A stretch of DNA of 64,000 nucleotides, from the NCBI RefSeq assembly GCF_963678635.1, contig NC_087067.1, positions 45,143,629 to 45,207,628 on the forward strand, read 5' to 3'. The notes under the pieces were generated by a model that worked only from the letters and a program-made list of their open reading frames with translations, searched no databases and was not told the DNA's origin. Each line of letters starts with the position of its first letter. Within the stretch, counting starts at the first letter, position 1. The DNA is from Symsagittifera roscoffensis (Eukaryota > Xenacoelomorpha > Acoela > Convolutidae). Shown one piece after another: positions 24,621 through 34,822 of the stretch. Both the position numbers and the translations under genes were made by a program.

Positions 24621-25136
24621 AAACAGAACAACTTTGTTCTCCCCCACCCACTTAATTAGTGTCTAACGACCTCAAACGTCGATTCACTACCCAACCCTTT
24701 CTAAAGACCCAAGACTAATAGAAATTTTTAAACAAAACTAATCATTCAAATTAGGATAAACAGTGAAGAACTTCGGTTATTCATCCTTCACTTGATCCCC
24801 CCTCTTACCAGACCCAGGATAAATCTTAGACTTAGTAAGTTTAAAATAGTATCTAACGAACTACTCGCGTTCTAATTATACCTGAACCTTGTGGATCGAT
24901 TTACTATTCTCCAACCCTTGAACACAATCACTACCCCTAAGTAAGATTAAGTAAGTTAACACCTTAGCTTATACTAGTCACGAGAAAGTAAAAATCATTC
25001 TTCGGAATCGATATACTTTTCTCTCCAACCCTAAACAAATAGACCCAGGTTAAGCTAACCAAAAAATCGTAAGAACTAACAGTTTAGGAAAATAGAAATC
25101 ATTTAACAACCTTTTGCACCCGTCATCCTAAACCTT

Positions 25137-25604
25137 ATGTCATTTAAAAACCTAGGGAATAAACAAACAATCGTTTTACACAATTGTGAAATAGATAACA
25201 AAAAATACGACCTTGTAATCACACCTCATACACAAACAGTTGGATACATTCGAACAAAACGACAAACACTAAAGAGAAAAATAATCACTAAACAAAGACA
25301 AATAACACGAAAAAGATTTTCAAAAAATCGAAACGCATTTTCAGAATCAGAAACCAACAGTTTAGACGAACTCTACAAACTAAAAGAATCAATAGATAAA
25401 AATTACCCACAACACGATCAATTATATTTTTCTGACTCAGAAACAACTTCAAATTCATCACAAAGAGGAAAAAGAAGAATAAAAAAGCAGTATAAACACA
25501 AACCAGTACATCTATACAACTGGAATCAACCAATTCGACACATTAATAATTACATATTAACAGTCATCGAACGAAAAAATGAGTTCAACGCACACCCCAG
25601 GTGA
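25137..25604 (+). CDS. 155-aa basic ORF upstream of gag (family 1, copy B)
   Basis: It starts with ATG at 25137 (MSFKNLGNKQ) and ends 26 nt inside gag-pol in another frame. Residues about 38-68 are highly basic (Lys/Arg clusters that look like nuclear localisation signals); about 69-90 are acidic; about 118-130 are basic again. It could be a nucleic-acid-binding or regulatory protein comparable in position only to accessory genes of complex retroviruses. No family is recognised. Confidence 0.6.
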   Translation: MSFKNLGNKQTIVLHNCEIDNKKYDLVITPHTQTVGYIRTKRQTLKRKIITKQRQITRKRFSKNRNAFSESETNSLDELYKLKESIDKNYPQHDQLYFSDSETTSNSSQRGKRRIKKQYKHKPVHLYNWNQPIRHINNYILTVIERKNEFNAHPR

Positions 25605-28600
25605 CGAAACTCCAGATGATGATGAAATCTTTCCTTTTATAGTAGATGCAGATACTGATAGAGGACAACACATATTTTGTCAAAATTTACTCGTAAATTT
25701 ATTTGAACCCGGAATCAGTCCATGTAAAACAGAGTTCCCCGATGTAAAAATCAAAAGACAAATCATAGATCACTATCTAAAAGATATATGCAACATAACA
25801 CAACAATATGGAATCTACTCTATAGAATTCACTTCCCCAAACCATAATAATAGAACATATACTATTCAAACAGACGACCTTGATTTAGAATTTTCAAAAG
25901 TTTTTTCAGAATATATAAAAAGCATCCAATACCATAACTCACAAAGAGCAAACTCCATTTTCACCAATGAAGTTTTCGCACTAATATATAGTTATATTTC
26001 GATATTAGAAAATGAACTCCCATTAACAAATGTCTCACCGACAGAAACATCTAAACATTTAAGAGTACGACATGAAATCACACTACTCTCTAGTTATTTA
26101 AACATCATTAAAGAAAATTTCACGAAAGACGACGTTTCACAACATACCAAACACGATTTACAAAAAATTTTAGCATGGTTCATAATAGATTATTTTACAC
26201 ACAATATTGATTTAATTGCACAAGCAAGAAAAAATTTTAGACCCCAAAACTCGAACGATGATACAGCTATCACAGAACAATCAGATTATGTTTGGGACCC
26301 CGAATGGTCTCATCCCGTATTTATAAACTTTCCACAATCAATCTCAAGTCAAGCAATAGGTACAATATCTTACATAAGAGATTATGTAAGAGTAATACCA
26401 TTAACAATTGATGCAACACCATTAAACTATAATACATTTTTACCCGATACACAAAATAATAGTTTAAACTCTACAGTCATACACAATGAAAACCTCAATG
26501 GAACTAGGAATCTTACTCAACAAGATATACAGACACCATCACACTTCATAAATGAAGAAATTGTACACACAACAACTACACAACAAAGTATTTCACCAAT
26601 ACGCCCAAATTTAACAACACCAAGAAATACAAATCCTTCACAAACACAGGTAACCTTACAATCAACCGTTAAACCTTCGGTTGCCCCTAAATATTCACAT
26701 ATGGATTACCAAACATACAAACCCATGACAATACCATCAAAAACACGCAAAACATTCACTAGAAACAACTTTGCAGACCATAATTATAATTATACACATC
26801 CATCAAAAACAAATTATAAACCACAAAGAAATTTTAATCAATATACAAAACCTCGAAACTGGGATAACCCAACGGCCCAATATAATTCCACAAATTTTCA
26901 ACCAAATCCTCCACAGGATCGCAGTGAAAATTACCCATTTTTTCAACAAAATAAAAATAAAAAACAAACATCTTATCAAATGGATTATTTATCCTCAGAT
27001 GAAGATTTCTTACAACCAGATATATTTGCACCAAATACTCAAGAATATCGTAGACAAGGAATACAGAAAACACGTACAAACCATAGAAATTTTTCTCCAC
27101 AATCAATAGATGCACAATATCAACAACCAATTCAACAACCAAATCCAATTAATATACAATCTTTTCAACCAATTCAACAACAAAATCCAATGACTACACA
27201 CTCGTATCAACCATCACAAATGCAAAATGAAATACCACTCCCGTATTATCTTCAACAACATGAAATAACAAGAAACCAACTTTCAAATTTTTCTCAAATG
27301 CCAAATGCAGCTGAATCATTACAAATGACAATGAATCCATACCTTATGGGTGGATCATCAATAACATCAAATAAACCCTTAATGGTTTTCACAGGAACAG
27401 ACCCTGAATACTCTGTAGAAGATTACTTAAATGCAGTAACAGCAAATTTAAATTTAAATATTGGACCTGAACCAATTAACACGCCACTACATCAAAACTG
27501 GATACATCGACGCACAGCGTTGATACAAACAACCTTAGATGGCGCAGCCCAAAAATGGTTTTCAGTACTACCTCAAGAAATAAAATCAAACTGGAAAAGA
27601 TTTACACAAGAATTTTCAAAAATGTTTGACTCCGAAAGAAACAAACAACAACAAAGAGTTTTATGTAATGAAATTCGCAGATTACCAAACGAAACCATCA
27701 AGCAAATAGCAGTAAGAATCGAAACACTAGTTCGAAAAGCATATTCACTAAATACACATGACTATAAAAACACTAAGATGACAGAAATCTTAATGATGAC
27801 CTTAACACCACAATTAAGGAAAATAGCAATAAAAAAGAGAGCATCACATCCTTCTTCAATTCGAGAACCCGATTTAGATTTTAGAAAACTAGTAGACAAA
27901 CTAGAACAAGCAGAAATCACAATGAAATTAGAAGAAACGGAAAATCTGAAATTACAATACGTTAACAAAATTGAAACGACTCCCACTAATATTAATAATA
28001 TACAAGAATCAGAAACAGATCTCGTTGAAAAAATCACTGAAATACTCAATATTTACGAAAAGAACCCGAACTTTAAAGGCAAACCATCTTTCAAAAAATG
28101 GTGTAATTATTGCCGACGATACGGACATAGTATTTCCGAATGTAGACAAAAACAACAAGATAGTCAAAATAAACCTCAAAAATACAAAGAACCAAATAAA
28201 TCATTTTATCAATACATGAAAAAAGATCAAAACCTACCAAACAAAAATGTATACAGCAACAACAGTTCAGGAAAACCACTCCCAAACAATACAAGCTATA
28301 CAAGAAATCAATCTCCATATAACTCAAGTTATAGAGGAAGATCACCAGAACGAAGAAACACGTATAATTCATCACAAAATCACTACAATAGACCGAATAG
28401 TCGAAATAACTACTCCAGATCAAATTCAAATACACAACGATTTGTTTCTAGATCTAATTCTCAATCAAGAAATAACTATTATCCAAACAACCAATCACGA
28501 AATTCATCATACAATAGGAATAGAAACTACTCCTATAATCGAAACAGAAGTTATTCAAACAACCGAAACCAGAATTACCCGAACAACCGATCAAGGAATA

Positions 28601-31600
28601 ACTCATATAATAGATCGAACTATAACAGACCAAACAATAATTACCAAAACAGATCGCGAAATAATTCACAAAACCGACACCCAAGTTATAATAATCGCTA
28701 TCGAAATTATTCCCAATCACCACACCGAAATAATAATCACTACAATAACTCTAATAATCGTCACAGAAGCAGTACACCTAAACATCAAAGACAAATCAAT
28801 CAAGTACAAGCTAACCCAGAAACAACATCAGACCCTCCAGGTATTGATGACACAGTAACTGATACGTTACAACTCAATCAAATAAACTGTACATCATCAG
28901 ATTCAGAAAGTGATACTGAAAACACTCTTGATATCAATATGATAAAAGTCGAAAATGACTATGAATCTGTCATATATGAACAACCCTTTCCATCACATAT
29001 ATATGAAAATCAATCACAAATTCTTCAAAATCATTACACTACACCCATAAATTCCACACCAACGACGCAAGAAACAAATGAGATAAACACTACAAATCAA
29101 ACCAATAAAAATACCAAAACAAAATGCTTGAATACAAACCACATTTATCAAAATATACAAAAAGAACAAACCAAAGAAAAAATTTGGACAATGCCATTTC
29201 TCTTAGAAAGCCCAAGAAATAAAGAATTTCAACCACCAGACCTTGAAATAGATTTTTTAATTGATTCAGGAGCAGAATCAAACATAATAAACATTCCCAC
29301 ATGGAATGAAATAAAAATCTTACACCCAAAGCTAACACCTCTTGAAACCTCCAGCAAACTAGCGACAGCACAAGGATCAACATTGATAAACTACGGAAAA
29401 ATCCAATTATTTCTCCTCCCTACCAGAACAATGGAACAAAGTAAAATTTTAAATAAGCCATTTAAACAAATATTCCATATCACCGATATTAAATATAATA
29501 TCATTGGAATACCATTTATTTCAAAGTATATACCAACAATTAACATACTAAATAGTAAAATATTAATCAAAGATAAATATACAAAAACAAAAGAAACATC
29601 CTTAACATTTTTTCAAAGATTGAATAAACAACCACCATTCTTTTCAAAATTTTATCCGATATTTAACCAACAAAGAAAACACCTGAAACCACTATCAGGA
29701 AACATCTATAATTTTTCAATCAAACAAGTTCACCAATATGATAAAGCACAAAACAAACAAAAATTTTATATGTCAGATTTTGAATTCAAACCGATTCATA
29801 AATTTTTCAAAATCACAATCTCTTCAATAAAATATTTGAAAAATTCGAATTCAGATATCATCTCCTTACATGTCTATAACAACACACCTTACCAAGTAAC
29901 ATTACCATTAGGACTTTTAGGATATTGTGAAACCAACGCAACAATATCACCAATACACGAAAAAGCCTATCGCGTAAATAATATACTCCAATTACTAGAT
30001 ATTTGCCAATCTACAATTCTTAATGAAGAATTATCTATAAATAATATAATAAGTAACGAAAACAGAAATACGGATTATTTCACAAAAACTCCATATTTCA
30101 AACCTACATTCAACATCAGTAACTACACAGAGGACCAACAGAAATTTTTAACAATGTTTAATTTCCAACATTCACAAATAACACAAGACGAATTTGAAAA
30201 GTTAGCCAAACAGCTAATTCAATATTCATCAGTCTATGCAACATCAAAATTCGATGTTGGCAAAATCAGTTCATCACTACATCTCCCATTAAAACCAGAC
30301 GCAGTTTTCAAAAAACAAAGAGCAAGTAAAGTACCAATTCACTTACATGATAAAGTAAACAGATTACTCGATATTTTAGAGCAATACAACATTATATCAC
30401 CGGTTAATAAAGAAGAACAACCAAAAGGCAACACATTCATCAACCCCGTTATCATTCTAGCTAAAGGAGAATCGTTAAAAATCGTTCTCGATGCTAGATA
30501 CCTCAATTCACTCATAGATGAATCAAAATGTAATTGGCCCATTGAACCAATACAAGTTATTTTAACAAAAATAAACGGCAAATACTTCACAACCGCCGAC
30601 ATGAATAGTGCATACAATCAAATGCCACTAGATGAACAATCACGACGTTTAACACAATTTGTTATCGGAAACCAACAATATGAATTCAACCGCTTATTCT
30701 ATGGAATATCCATAGGACCAGCAGCATTTTCAGCCTTTATGAGCAAAATTTTTAGACCACTAATACTCAAGAAAAACGCAATCACCTATTTAGACGATGT
30801 TTTTATGCAATCACAAACAAAAGACGAAATGTTCAAAGTTTTAGAAACATATCACCAAATACTTCAGAACGAAAATCTGAAGGCCGCCCCCGATAAATCA
30901 CACTTCTTTTTGACTAGAGTTAAATTCTTAGGACATAATATAGAAAGAAAAACAATCACTCCACTGAAATCACGCATTGACGCTATTCAAAAACTTCAAC
31001 CACCAACAAATAAAAAGAAAATCCAAGAGTTCCTTGGAATGTTAAACTTTTTAAGTAAATATGTTTATAAAATGCAATTATACCTACGACCATTTTATAA
31101 CATCCTTAGACAACAAAACAACTTTGAATGGAATACAGAACATCAAACACGATTCGAAGAAATAAAGAAACTTTTAACTGAACAAATTTCAAACACAATT
31201 CCAGACCCTGATCAACCATTTTATGCAATGTGCGATGCTTCGAACTTTGGCATCGGCGCAGCATTATTACAATCACATAATGGTACAAATAAAATGAACC
31301 TCATATCAGCAAATTCTCGATTATTCACTCAAGCAGAGCTACGACTCTCAACTCTAATGAGAGAATGTACAGCCATAATATATACACTTACAGAATATGA
31401 ATTTCTGATACTTGGATCAAAACATCCCACAGTTTTGTTCACAGACCACAAACCAATCATCTTTCTTTTTACACAGAAATCTAACCCAAACCACCGAGTT
31501 TACAGATTTCAACTAATTCTAATGAAATTTCCAAACTTACATATAGTTTGGACTGCAGGAAAAAATCTTGCATTACCAGACACCTTAAGTCGAAATACAC

Positions 31601-33801
31601 CACCTGAATTACTTACACGAAAAACAACAGTTGAAATACCCAAAAATATAAAATTCTACCTTGCAGAAAACGAAACATCACCTCGATTAGAATGCAAATA
31701 TGCAGTAAAAACTGATATTGAACAATCACAAATAAATAATTTACAACATTTCCCACTTTATTTAGATTGTCAAAATAATCATTATGAAGTTGACCTACTT
31801 GGAACATCAACTTTTAAACCACTTCCATATTCTCAATGGATAAAAAATAACACCCAACAAAAACGAACAAAACCACACCTACCTAAAAAAGACCATTTTC
31901 CACTAATTGAAAAAGAAGATTTAACTGATAAAATAAATTTATCAGGACCACAAACAAATGATTCAAAATACACAATAAATCAAGTTTTTGACCTTCACGA
32001 CCCACTTGATACAATACCATTATCTAAATTAGAAATCGAAAACATTTTTCTCCCCCCAACAGAAACAATTACAATTTCAACACTGAAACAATATCAAAAC
32101 CTTGACCCAGTAATTCGACAACTAAAATCATGGCACAAATATAAAACTAAACCTATCAAAGCAGATTCAACCATTCTAGGAAACAAAACACTCCTCCGAT
32201 ACTTTCGCAAGTTTAACAATACAACAATTAACGAAAATACAGACCTTTTAGAGTACAACCTTAATGAATCTACAGTTCCCTGTCTCCCTATAAGTATGAT
32301 TCTTATAGCTTTTAATATTTCACATACACAAAACATTAAAGGACACTCTGGATCAGAGAAAACATATTCAAATTTTATACAAAATTTTTACTTCCCAAAT
32401 GCACCAATTTGGATAAAAGTACTATGCAATGATTGTATAGTATGTCAATTAAATAAACCTTACCCAAATCAAAAACAAATAGCACAAAAACAAGATTTTA
32501 AAGGACAAAGTTTATACTTTAATCATCGTATCTCATTTGATACTAAAGGACCAATTTCACCCTCATCAGAAGGAAACTCCTACATTATGGTAATTGTTGA
32601 CGCATTTACACATTATGTAGCACTTAACCCAGTACCACATTGTAACGCTTATTACGCATACACAACACTTTATGAACACTGGATAGCAAAATTTGGACTA
32701 CCAGAAATTTTAGTCACAGACAATGGTACAGAATTCATAAATAATGAAATAATAACACTATGTCATTTATACAACATTAAACACAAACCACGTACATCTC
32801 ATGCACCTTGGACAAACGGCTTAGTCGAAGGTATGAACCGTTCACTACAAGAATATCTTAGATGTATCATCAACGGAAATGATACCAAATATACCGAATG
32901 GTCAGCAGATGTAAAATTATTTCCATTAGCATATAATTCACAAATCACGACAACTTTAGGAATGTCACCATACGAAATGGTTTTCAACCAAAAGCCACGC
33001 AAACCAATAATGTTTACAGCAAATTCCCATAAAAACGCACAAGGTTATTGTCAACCAAATAAAGACTCAATTTGTTATAACCTACCATTACATACGCACG
33101 ATGAAGATCATTTTCATCACCCACAAATCCTTAAATTAGCCTCCGGTACACACACCGAATGGATTTTAAATAGAGATAAGAAACACAATGAAATTTACCA
33201 AAAAATAACGAAAAAGTTATTACAAAGACAAAACATAAATGAACAAATCAATTCACGTTTTACACCAGCTTCCGATTTAAAAATTGGAACATTTGTTTTA
33301 ATACCTAATTTTAATACTCAAAAAGGAATTTCTAAAAAATTACAACCCCTCCGAAAAGGACCCTATCAAATAATTGCAAAACCCACAGATGTCACATATA
33401 AAATTATCGACTCAAACAAAAAAGAAATCGTTCAGCATCGAAACAACCTATTACCTTATTACCCAAAAGAATACGCACTCCGCGAATTAACCCAATTATA
33501 TTCTTTCACAGGATTAAAAATTATTCAAAACGAACCACATCTGAAAAACACAGAACAAAATGATAACCCCACCGAAAATCAAAACACAAAACCAATCGCT
33601 ACCAAAAACAATACACAAAACCATAAAGAATCTCCAAAACAAAGAAAAAATAGAAAAATGACAGAACAAATAATACCCCAAGAAGAAATAGACAAATCAG
33701 AACATAGAAAGACAACAAGACTCCGAAATCAACCACGTAAAAACTACAAAATGTTCATCCCCCAATCTAAAATATTAAAGAAAGTAGAATTTAAAAAGTA
33801 A
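25579..33801 (+). CDS. gag-pol: Gag-Pol polyprotein (2740 aa) of family 1, copy B
   Basis: One uninterrupted frame holds Gag and Pol, so no frameshift or readthrough is needed. Domains by approximate residue: unusual N-terminal extension 1-590; retrotransposon Gag capsid-like 597-760 (AAQKWFSVLP); CCHC knuckle near 840 (CNYCRRYGHSISEC); Asn/Arg/Ser/Tyr-rich low-complexity tract 905-1070; aspartic protease near 1224 (DFLIDSGAESN); RT 1575-1800 with YLDD near 1737; RNase H near 1883 (CDASNFGIGAALL); integrase zinc finger near 2248 (H, H, C, C), catalytic residues in FDTKGP (about 2319), TDNGTEF (about 2381) and GLVEG (about 2414); GPY/F-type motif near 2594 (RKGPYQII). It acts in particle assembly, reverse transcription and integration. 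All catalytic signatures are present, so it may be functional. It overlaps the 155-aa ORF at its start. Confidence 0.95.
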   Translation: MSSTHTPGDETPDDDEIFPFIVDADTDRGQHIFCQNLLVNLFEPGISPCKTEFPDVKIKRQIIDHYLKDICNITQQYGIYSIEFTSPNHNNRTYTIQTDDLDLEFSKVFSEYIKSIQYHNSQRANSIFTNEVFALIYSYISILENELPLTNVSPTETSKHLRVRHEITLLSSYLNIIKENFTKDDVSQHTKHDLQKILAWFIIDYFTHNIDLIAQARKNFRPQNSNDDTAITEQSDYVWDPEWSHPVFINFPQSISSQAIGTISYIRDYVRVIPLTIDATPLNYNTFLPDTQNNSLNSTVIHNENLNGTRNLTQQDIQTPSHFINEEIVHTTTTQQSISPIRPNLTTPRNTNPSQTQVTLQSTVKPSVAPKYSHMDYQTYKPMTIPSKTRKTFTRNNFADHNYNYTHPSKTNYKPQRNFNQYTKPRNWDNPTAQYNSTNFQPNPPQDRSENYPFFQQNKNKKQTSYQMDYLSSDEDFLQPDIFAPNTQEYRRQGIQKTRTNHRNFSPQSIDAQYQQPIQQPNPINIQSFQPIQQQNPMTTHSYQPSQMQNEIPLPYYLQQHEITRNQLSNFSQMPNAAESLQMTMNPYLMGGSSITSNKPLMVFTGTDPEYSVEDYLNAVTANLNLNIGPEPINTPLHQNWIHRRTALIQTTLDGAAQKWFSVLPQEIKSNWKRFTQEFSKMFDSERNKQQQRVLCNEIRRLPNETIKQIAVRIETLVRKAYSLNTHDYKNTKMTEILMMTLTPQLRKIAIKKRASHPSSIREPDLDFRKLVDKLEQAEITMKLEETENLKLQYVNKIETTPTNINNIQESETDLVEKITEILNIYEKNPNFKGKPSFKKWCNYCRRYGHSISECRQKQQDSQNKPQKYKEPNKSFYQYMKKDQNLPNKNVYSNNSSGKPLPNNTSYTRNQSPYNSSYRGRSPERRNTYNSSQNHYNRPNSRNNYSRSNSNTQRFVSRSNSQSRNNYYPNNQSRNSSYNRNRNYSYNRNRSYSNNRNQNYPNNRSRNNSYNRSNYNRPNNNYQNRSRNNSQNRHPSYNNRYRNYSQSPHRNNNHYNNSNNRHRSSTPKHQRQINQVQANPETTSDPPGIDDTVTDTLQLNQINCTSSDSESDTENTLDINMIKVENDYESVIYEQPFPSHIYENQSQILQNHYTTPINSTPTTQETNEINTTNQTNKNTKTKCLNTNHIYQNIQKEQTKEKIWTMPFLLESPRNKEFQPPDLEIDFLIDSGAESNIINIPTWNEIKILHPKLTPLETSSKLATAQGSTLINYGKIQLFLLPTRTMEQSKILNKPFKQIFHITDIKYNIIGIPFISKYIPTINILNSKILIKDKYTKTKETSLTFFQRLNKQPPFFSKFYPIFNQQRKHLKPLSGNIYNFSIKQVHQYDKAQNKQKFYMSDFEFKPIHKFFKITISSIKYLKNSNSDIISLHVYNNTPYQVTLPLGLLGYCETNATISPIHEKAYRVNNILQLLDICQSTILNEELSINNIISNENRNTDYFTKTPYFKPTFNISNYTEDQQKFLTMFNFQHSQITQDEFEKLAKQLIQYSSVYATSKFDVGKISSSLHLPLKPDAVFKKQRASKVPIHLHDKVNRLLDILEQYNIISPVNKEEQPKGNTFINPVIILAKGESLKIVLDARYLNSLIDESKCNWPIEPIQVILTKINGKYFTTADMNSAYNQMPLDEQSRRLTQFVIGNQQYEFNRLFYGISIGPAAFSAFMSKIFRPLILKKNAITYLDDVFMQSQTKDEMFKVLETYHQILQNENLKAAPDKSHFFLTRVKFLGHNIERKTITPLKSRIDAIQKLQPPTNKKKIQEFLGMLNFLSKYVYKMQLYLRPFYNILRQQNNFEWNTEHQTRFEEIKKLLTEQISNTIPDPDQPFYAMCDASNFGIGAALLQSHNGTNKMNLISANSRLFTQAELRLSTLMRECTAIIYTLTEYEFLILGSKHPTVLFTDHKPIIFLFTQKSNPNHRVYRFQLILMKFPNLHIVWTAGKNLALPDTLSRNTPPELLTRKTTVEIPKNIKFYLAENETSPRLECKYAVKTDIEQSQINNLQHFPLYLDCQNNHYEVDLLGTSTFKPLPYSQWIKNNTQQKRTKPHLPKKDHFPLIEKEDLTDKINLSGPQTNDSKYTINQVFDLHDPLDTIPLSKLEIENIFLPPTETITISTLKQYQNLDPVIRQLKSWHKYKTKPIKADSTILGNKTLLRYFRKFNNTTINENTDLLEYNLNESTVPCLPISMILIAFNISHTQNIKGHSGSEKTYSNFIQNFYFPNAPIWIKVLCNDCIVCQLNKPYPNQKQIAQKQDFKGQSLYFNHRISFDTKGPISPSSEGNSYIMVIVDAFTHYVALNPVPHCNAYYAYTTLYEHWIAKFGLPEILVTDNGTEFINNEIITLCHLYNIKHKPRTSHAPWTNGLVEGMNRSLQEYLRCIINGNDTKYTEWSADVKLFPLAYNSQITTTLGMSPYEMVFNQKPRKPIMFTANSHKNAQGYCQPNKDSICYNLPLHTHDEDHFHHPQILKLASGTHTEWILNRDKKHNEIYQKITKKLLQRQNINEQINSRFTPASDLKIGTFVLIPNFNTQKGISKKLQPLRKGPYQIIAKPTDVTYKIIDSNKKEIVQHRNNLLPYYPKEYALRELTQLYSFTGLKIIQNEPHLKNTEQNDNPTENQNTKPIATKNNTQNHKESPKQRKNRKMTEQIIPQEEIDKSEHRKTTRLRNQPRKNYKMFIPQSKILKKVEFKK

Positions 33802-34401
33802 TTTTAAAATTTTATACTTCACAATCTTGAAACCTCCGTAACATTTTTCATTTCCATTTTTCAAAATAACATGCTCACAAGTACGCAATAATTCTAGTTC
33901 AAAATAGACCAATAGGATTCATCCAATCCGCCACTTTCTCTAACTCAAACTAAGATCAATTAGACGAATAATCTAGAACTCCAGGCACATCTCTAACTAT
34001 AACTTTACAACCTCCAGGTCAAAAATAAGCAAACCACTCCAACTTGACAGCTAAAATAAATATCACCATAATACCGTACCCCTCCCTTATCTAATAACCC
34101 AAAGATCAACAATATTTCCCCAACTCAGACCACGAATACCCCCAAAACAAATTTGATAACTTAGCCTAAAGTCACAAAATGAAGATTTTAATTAGCCTAA
34201 AGTATAAAAATCTCACCATACCCCGGATCATTTGACAAACAAAAATAAAGAAAAAGACGACCTCCCAGTCACCATGAAAATTGCCCCCAACAATTTTTTA
34301 CGAAACTCAACCCACTTGTCAAAAAACTAATAAATAATTCGACCACACTAGAAAATCGCCTCAAACAGCAAAAAATATTCGACAAAGAGATCATTTCTTA
34401 A
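33802..34401 (+). other. Conserved non-coding spacer after gag-pol (copy B)
   Basis: 600 nt without a substantial ORF, matching copy A in length. It holds the 12-mer TTAGCCTAAAGT twice (34161-34172 and 34192-34203) and a tiny 18-codon ATG frame near 34274 that is nearly conserved in copy A. A regulatory role is possible but unproven. Confidence 0.5.
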
Positions 34402-34632
34402 ATGCTTTTCTCTCAAACAGTCGCTCAAATATTTATCAATTTTAAACATTTTTTTTCAATACTTCAAGTCTTTATAATCTTTCTTTTTGATATCATCGAA
34501 TCTTTTCTAATAATCATAATAATTTTTTGTAACATTTTTTTAATTTTCTACACAATAATTGAACTATTCCTCCAACTTTCCAAAACCCTTGAATATATCC
34601 ACAGGTACGATTTTAACAACTTGTCTAAATGA
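34402..34632 (+). CDS. 76-aa hydrophobic membrane protein of family 1 (copy B)
   Basis: The ORF starts with ATG and has an Ile/Leu/Phe-rich core over residues 8-56. Its stop overlaps the next start as ATGA (34629-34632), an arrangement used for coupled termination-reinitiation in some viruses. Length and hydrophobic profile are kept in copy A despite about a dozen substitutions. No homologue is recognised. Confidence 0.6.
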   Translation: MLFSQTVAQIFINFKHFFSILQVFIIFLFDIIESFLIIIIIFCNIFLIFYTIIELFLQLSKTLEYIHRYDFNNLSK

Positions 34633-34817
34633 TACGAACAATTTTCAGTAGAACTGATATTTTTTTATTGTTTGTAATTTTCATAACATTTCTATCATCC
34701 CTCATTTTGACAATATGTAAATGTATAAAGAAAGCAATCATTACATTTGCCCTAGCAACAATTTTTCTAATTCTTTTTTTAGAAGAATATTATAATAAAC
34801 ATAAACCCTCTCACTAA
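34629..34817 (+). CDS. 62-aa hydrophobic membrane protein of family 1 (copy B)
   Basis: The ORF has two hydrophobic segments (about 10-32 and 38-54) around a KCIKKA basic loop, suggesting a hairpin in a membrane. It follows the 76-aa ORF with a 4-nt overlap. It is nearly identical in copy A. A viroporin-like role is speculation from size and hydrophobicity. Confidence 0.6.
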   Translation: MIRTIFSRTDIFLLFVIFITFLSSLILTICKCIKKAIITFALATIFLILFLEEYYNKHKPSH

Positions 34818-34822
34818 AGTAA

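Larger units (their letters stand above)
23477..25136 (+). other. 5' LTR plus leader of family 1, copy B
   Basis: It starts with TG as an LTR should. The LTR end and primer site cannot be set without a 3' LTR. A TATAAGAG string lies near 23749. The leader half has paired stem-loops (24536-24620) and three degenerate repeats of a CGATTTACTATTCTCCAACC type (near 24680, 24897 and 25010). Confidence 0.7.
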
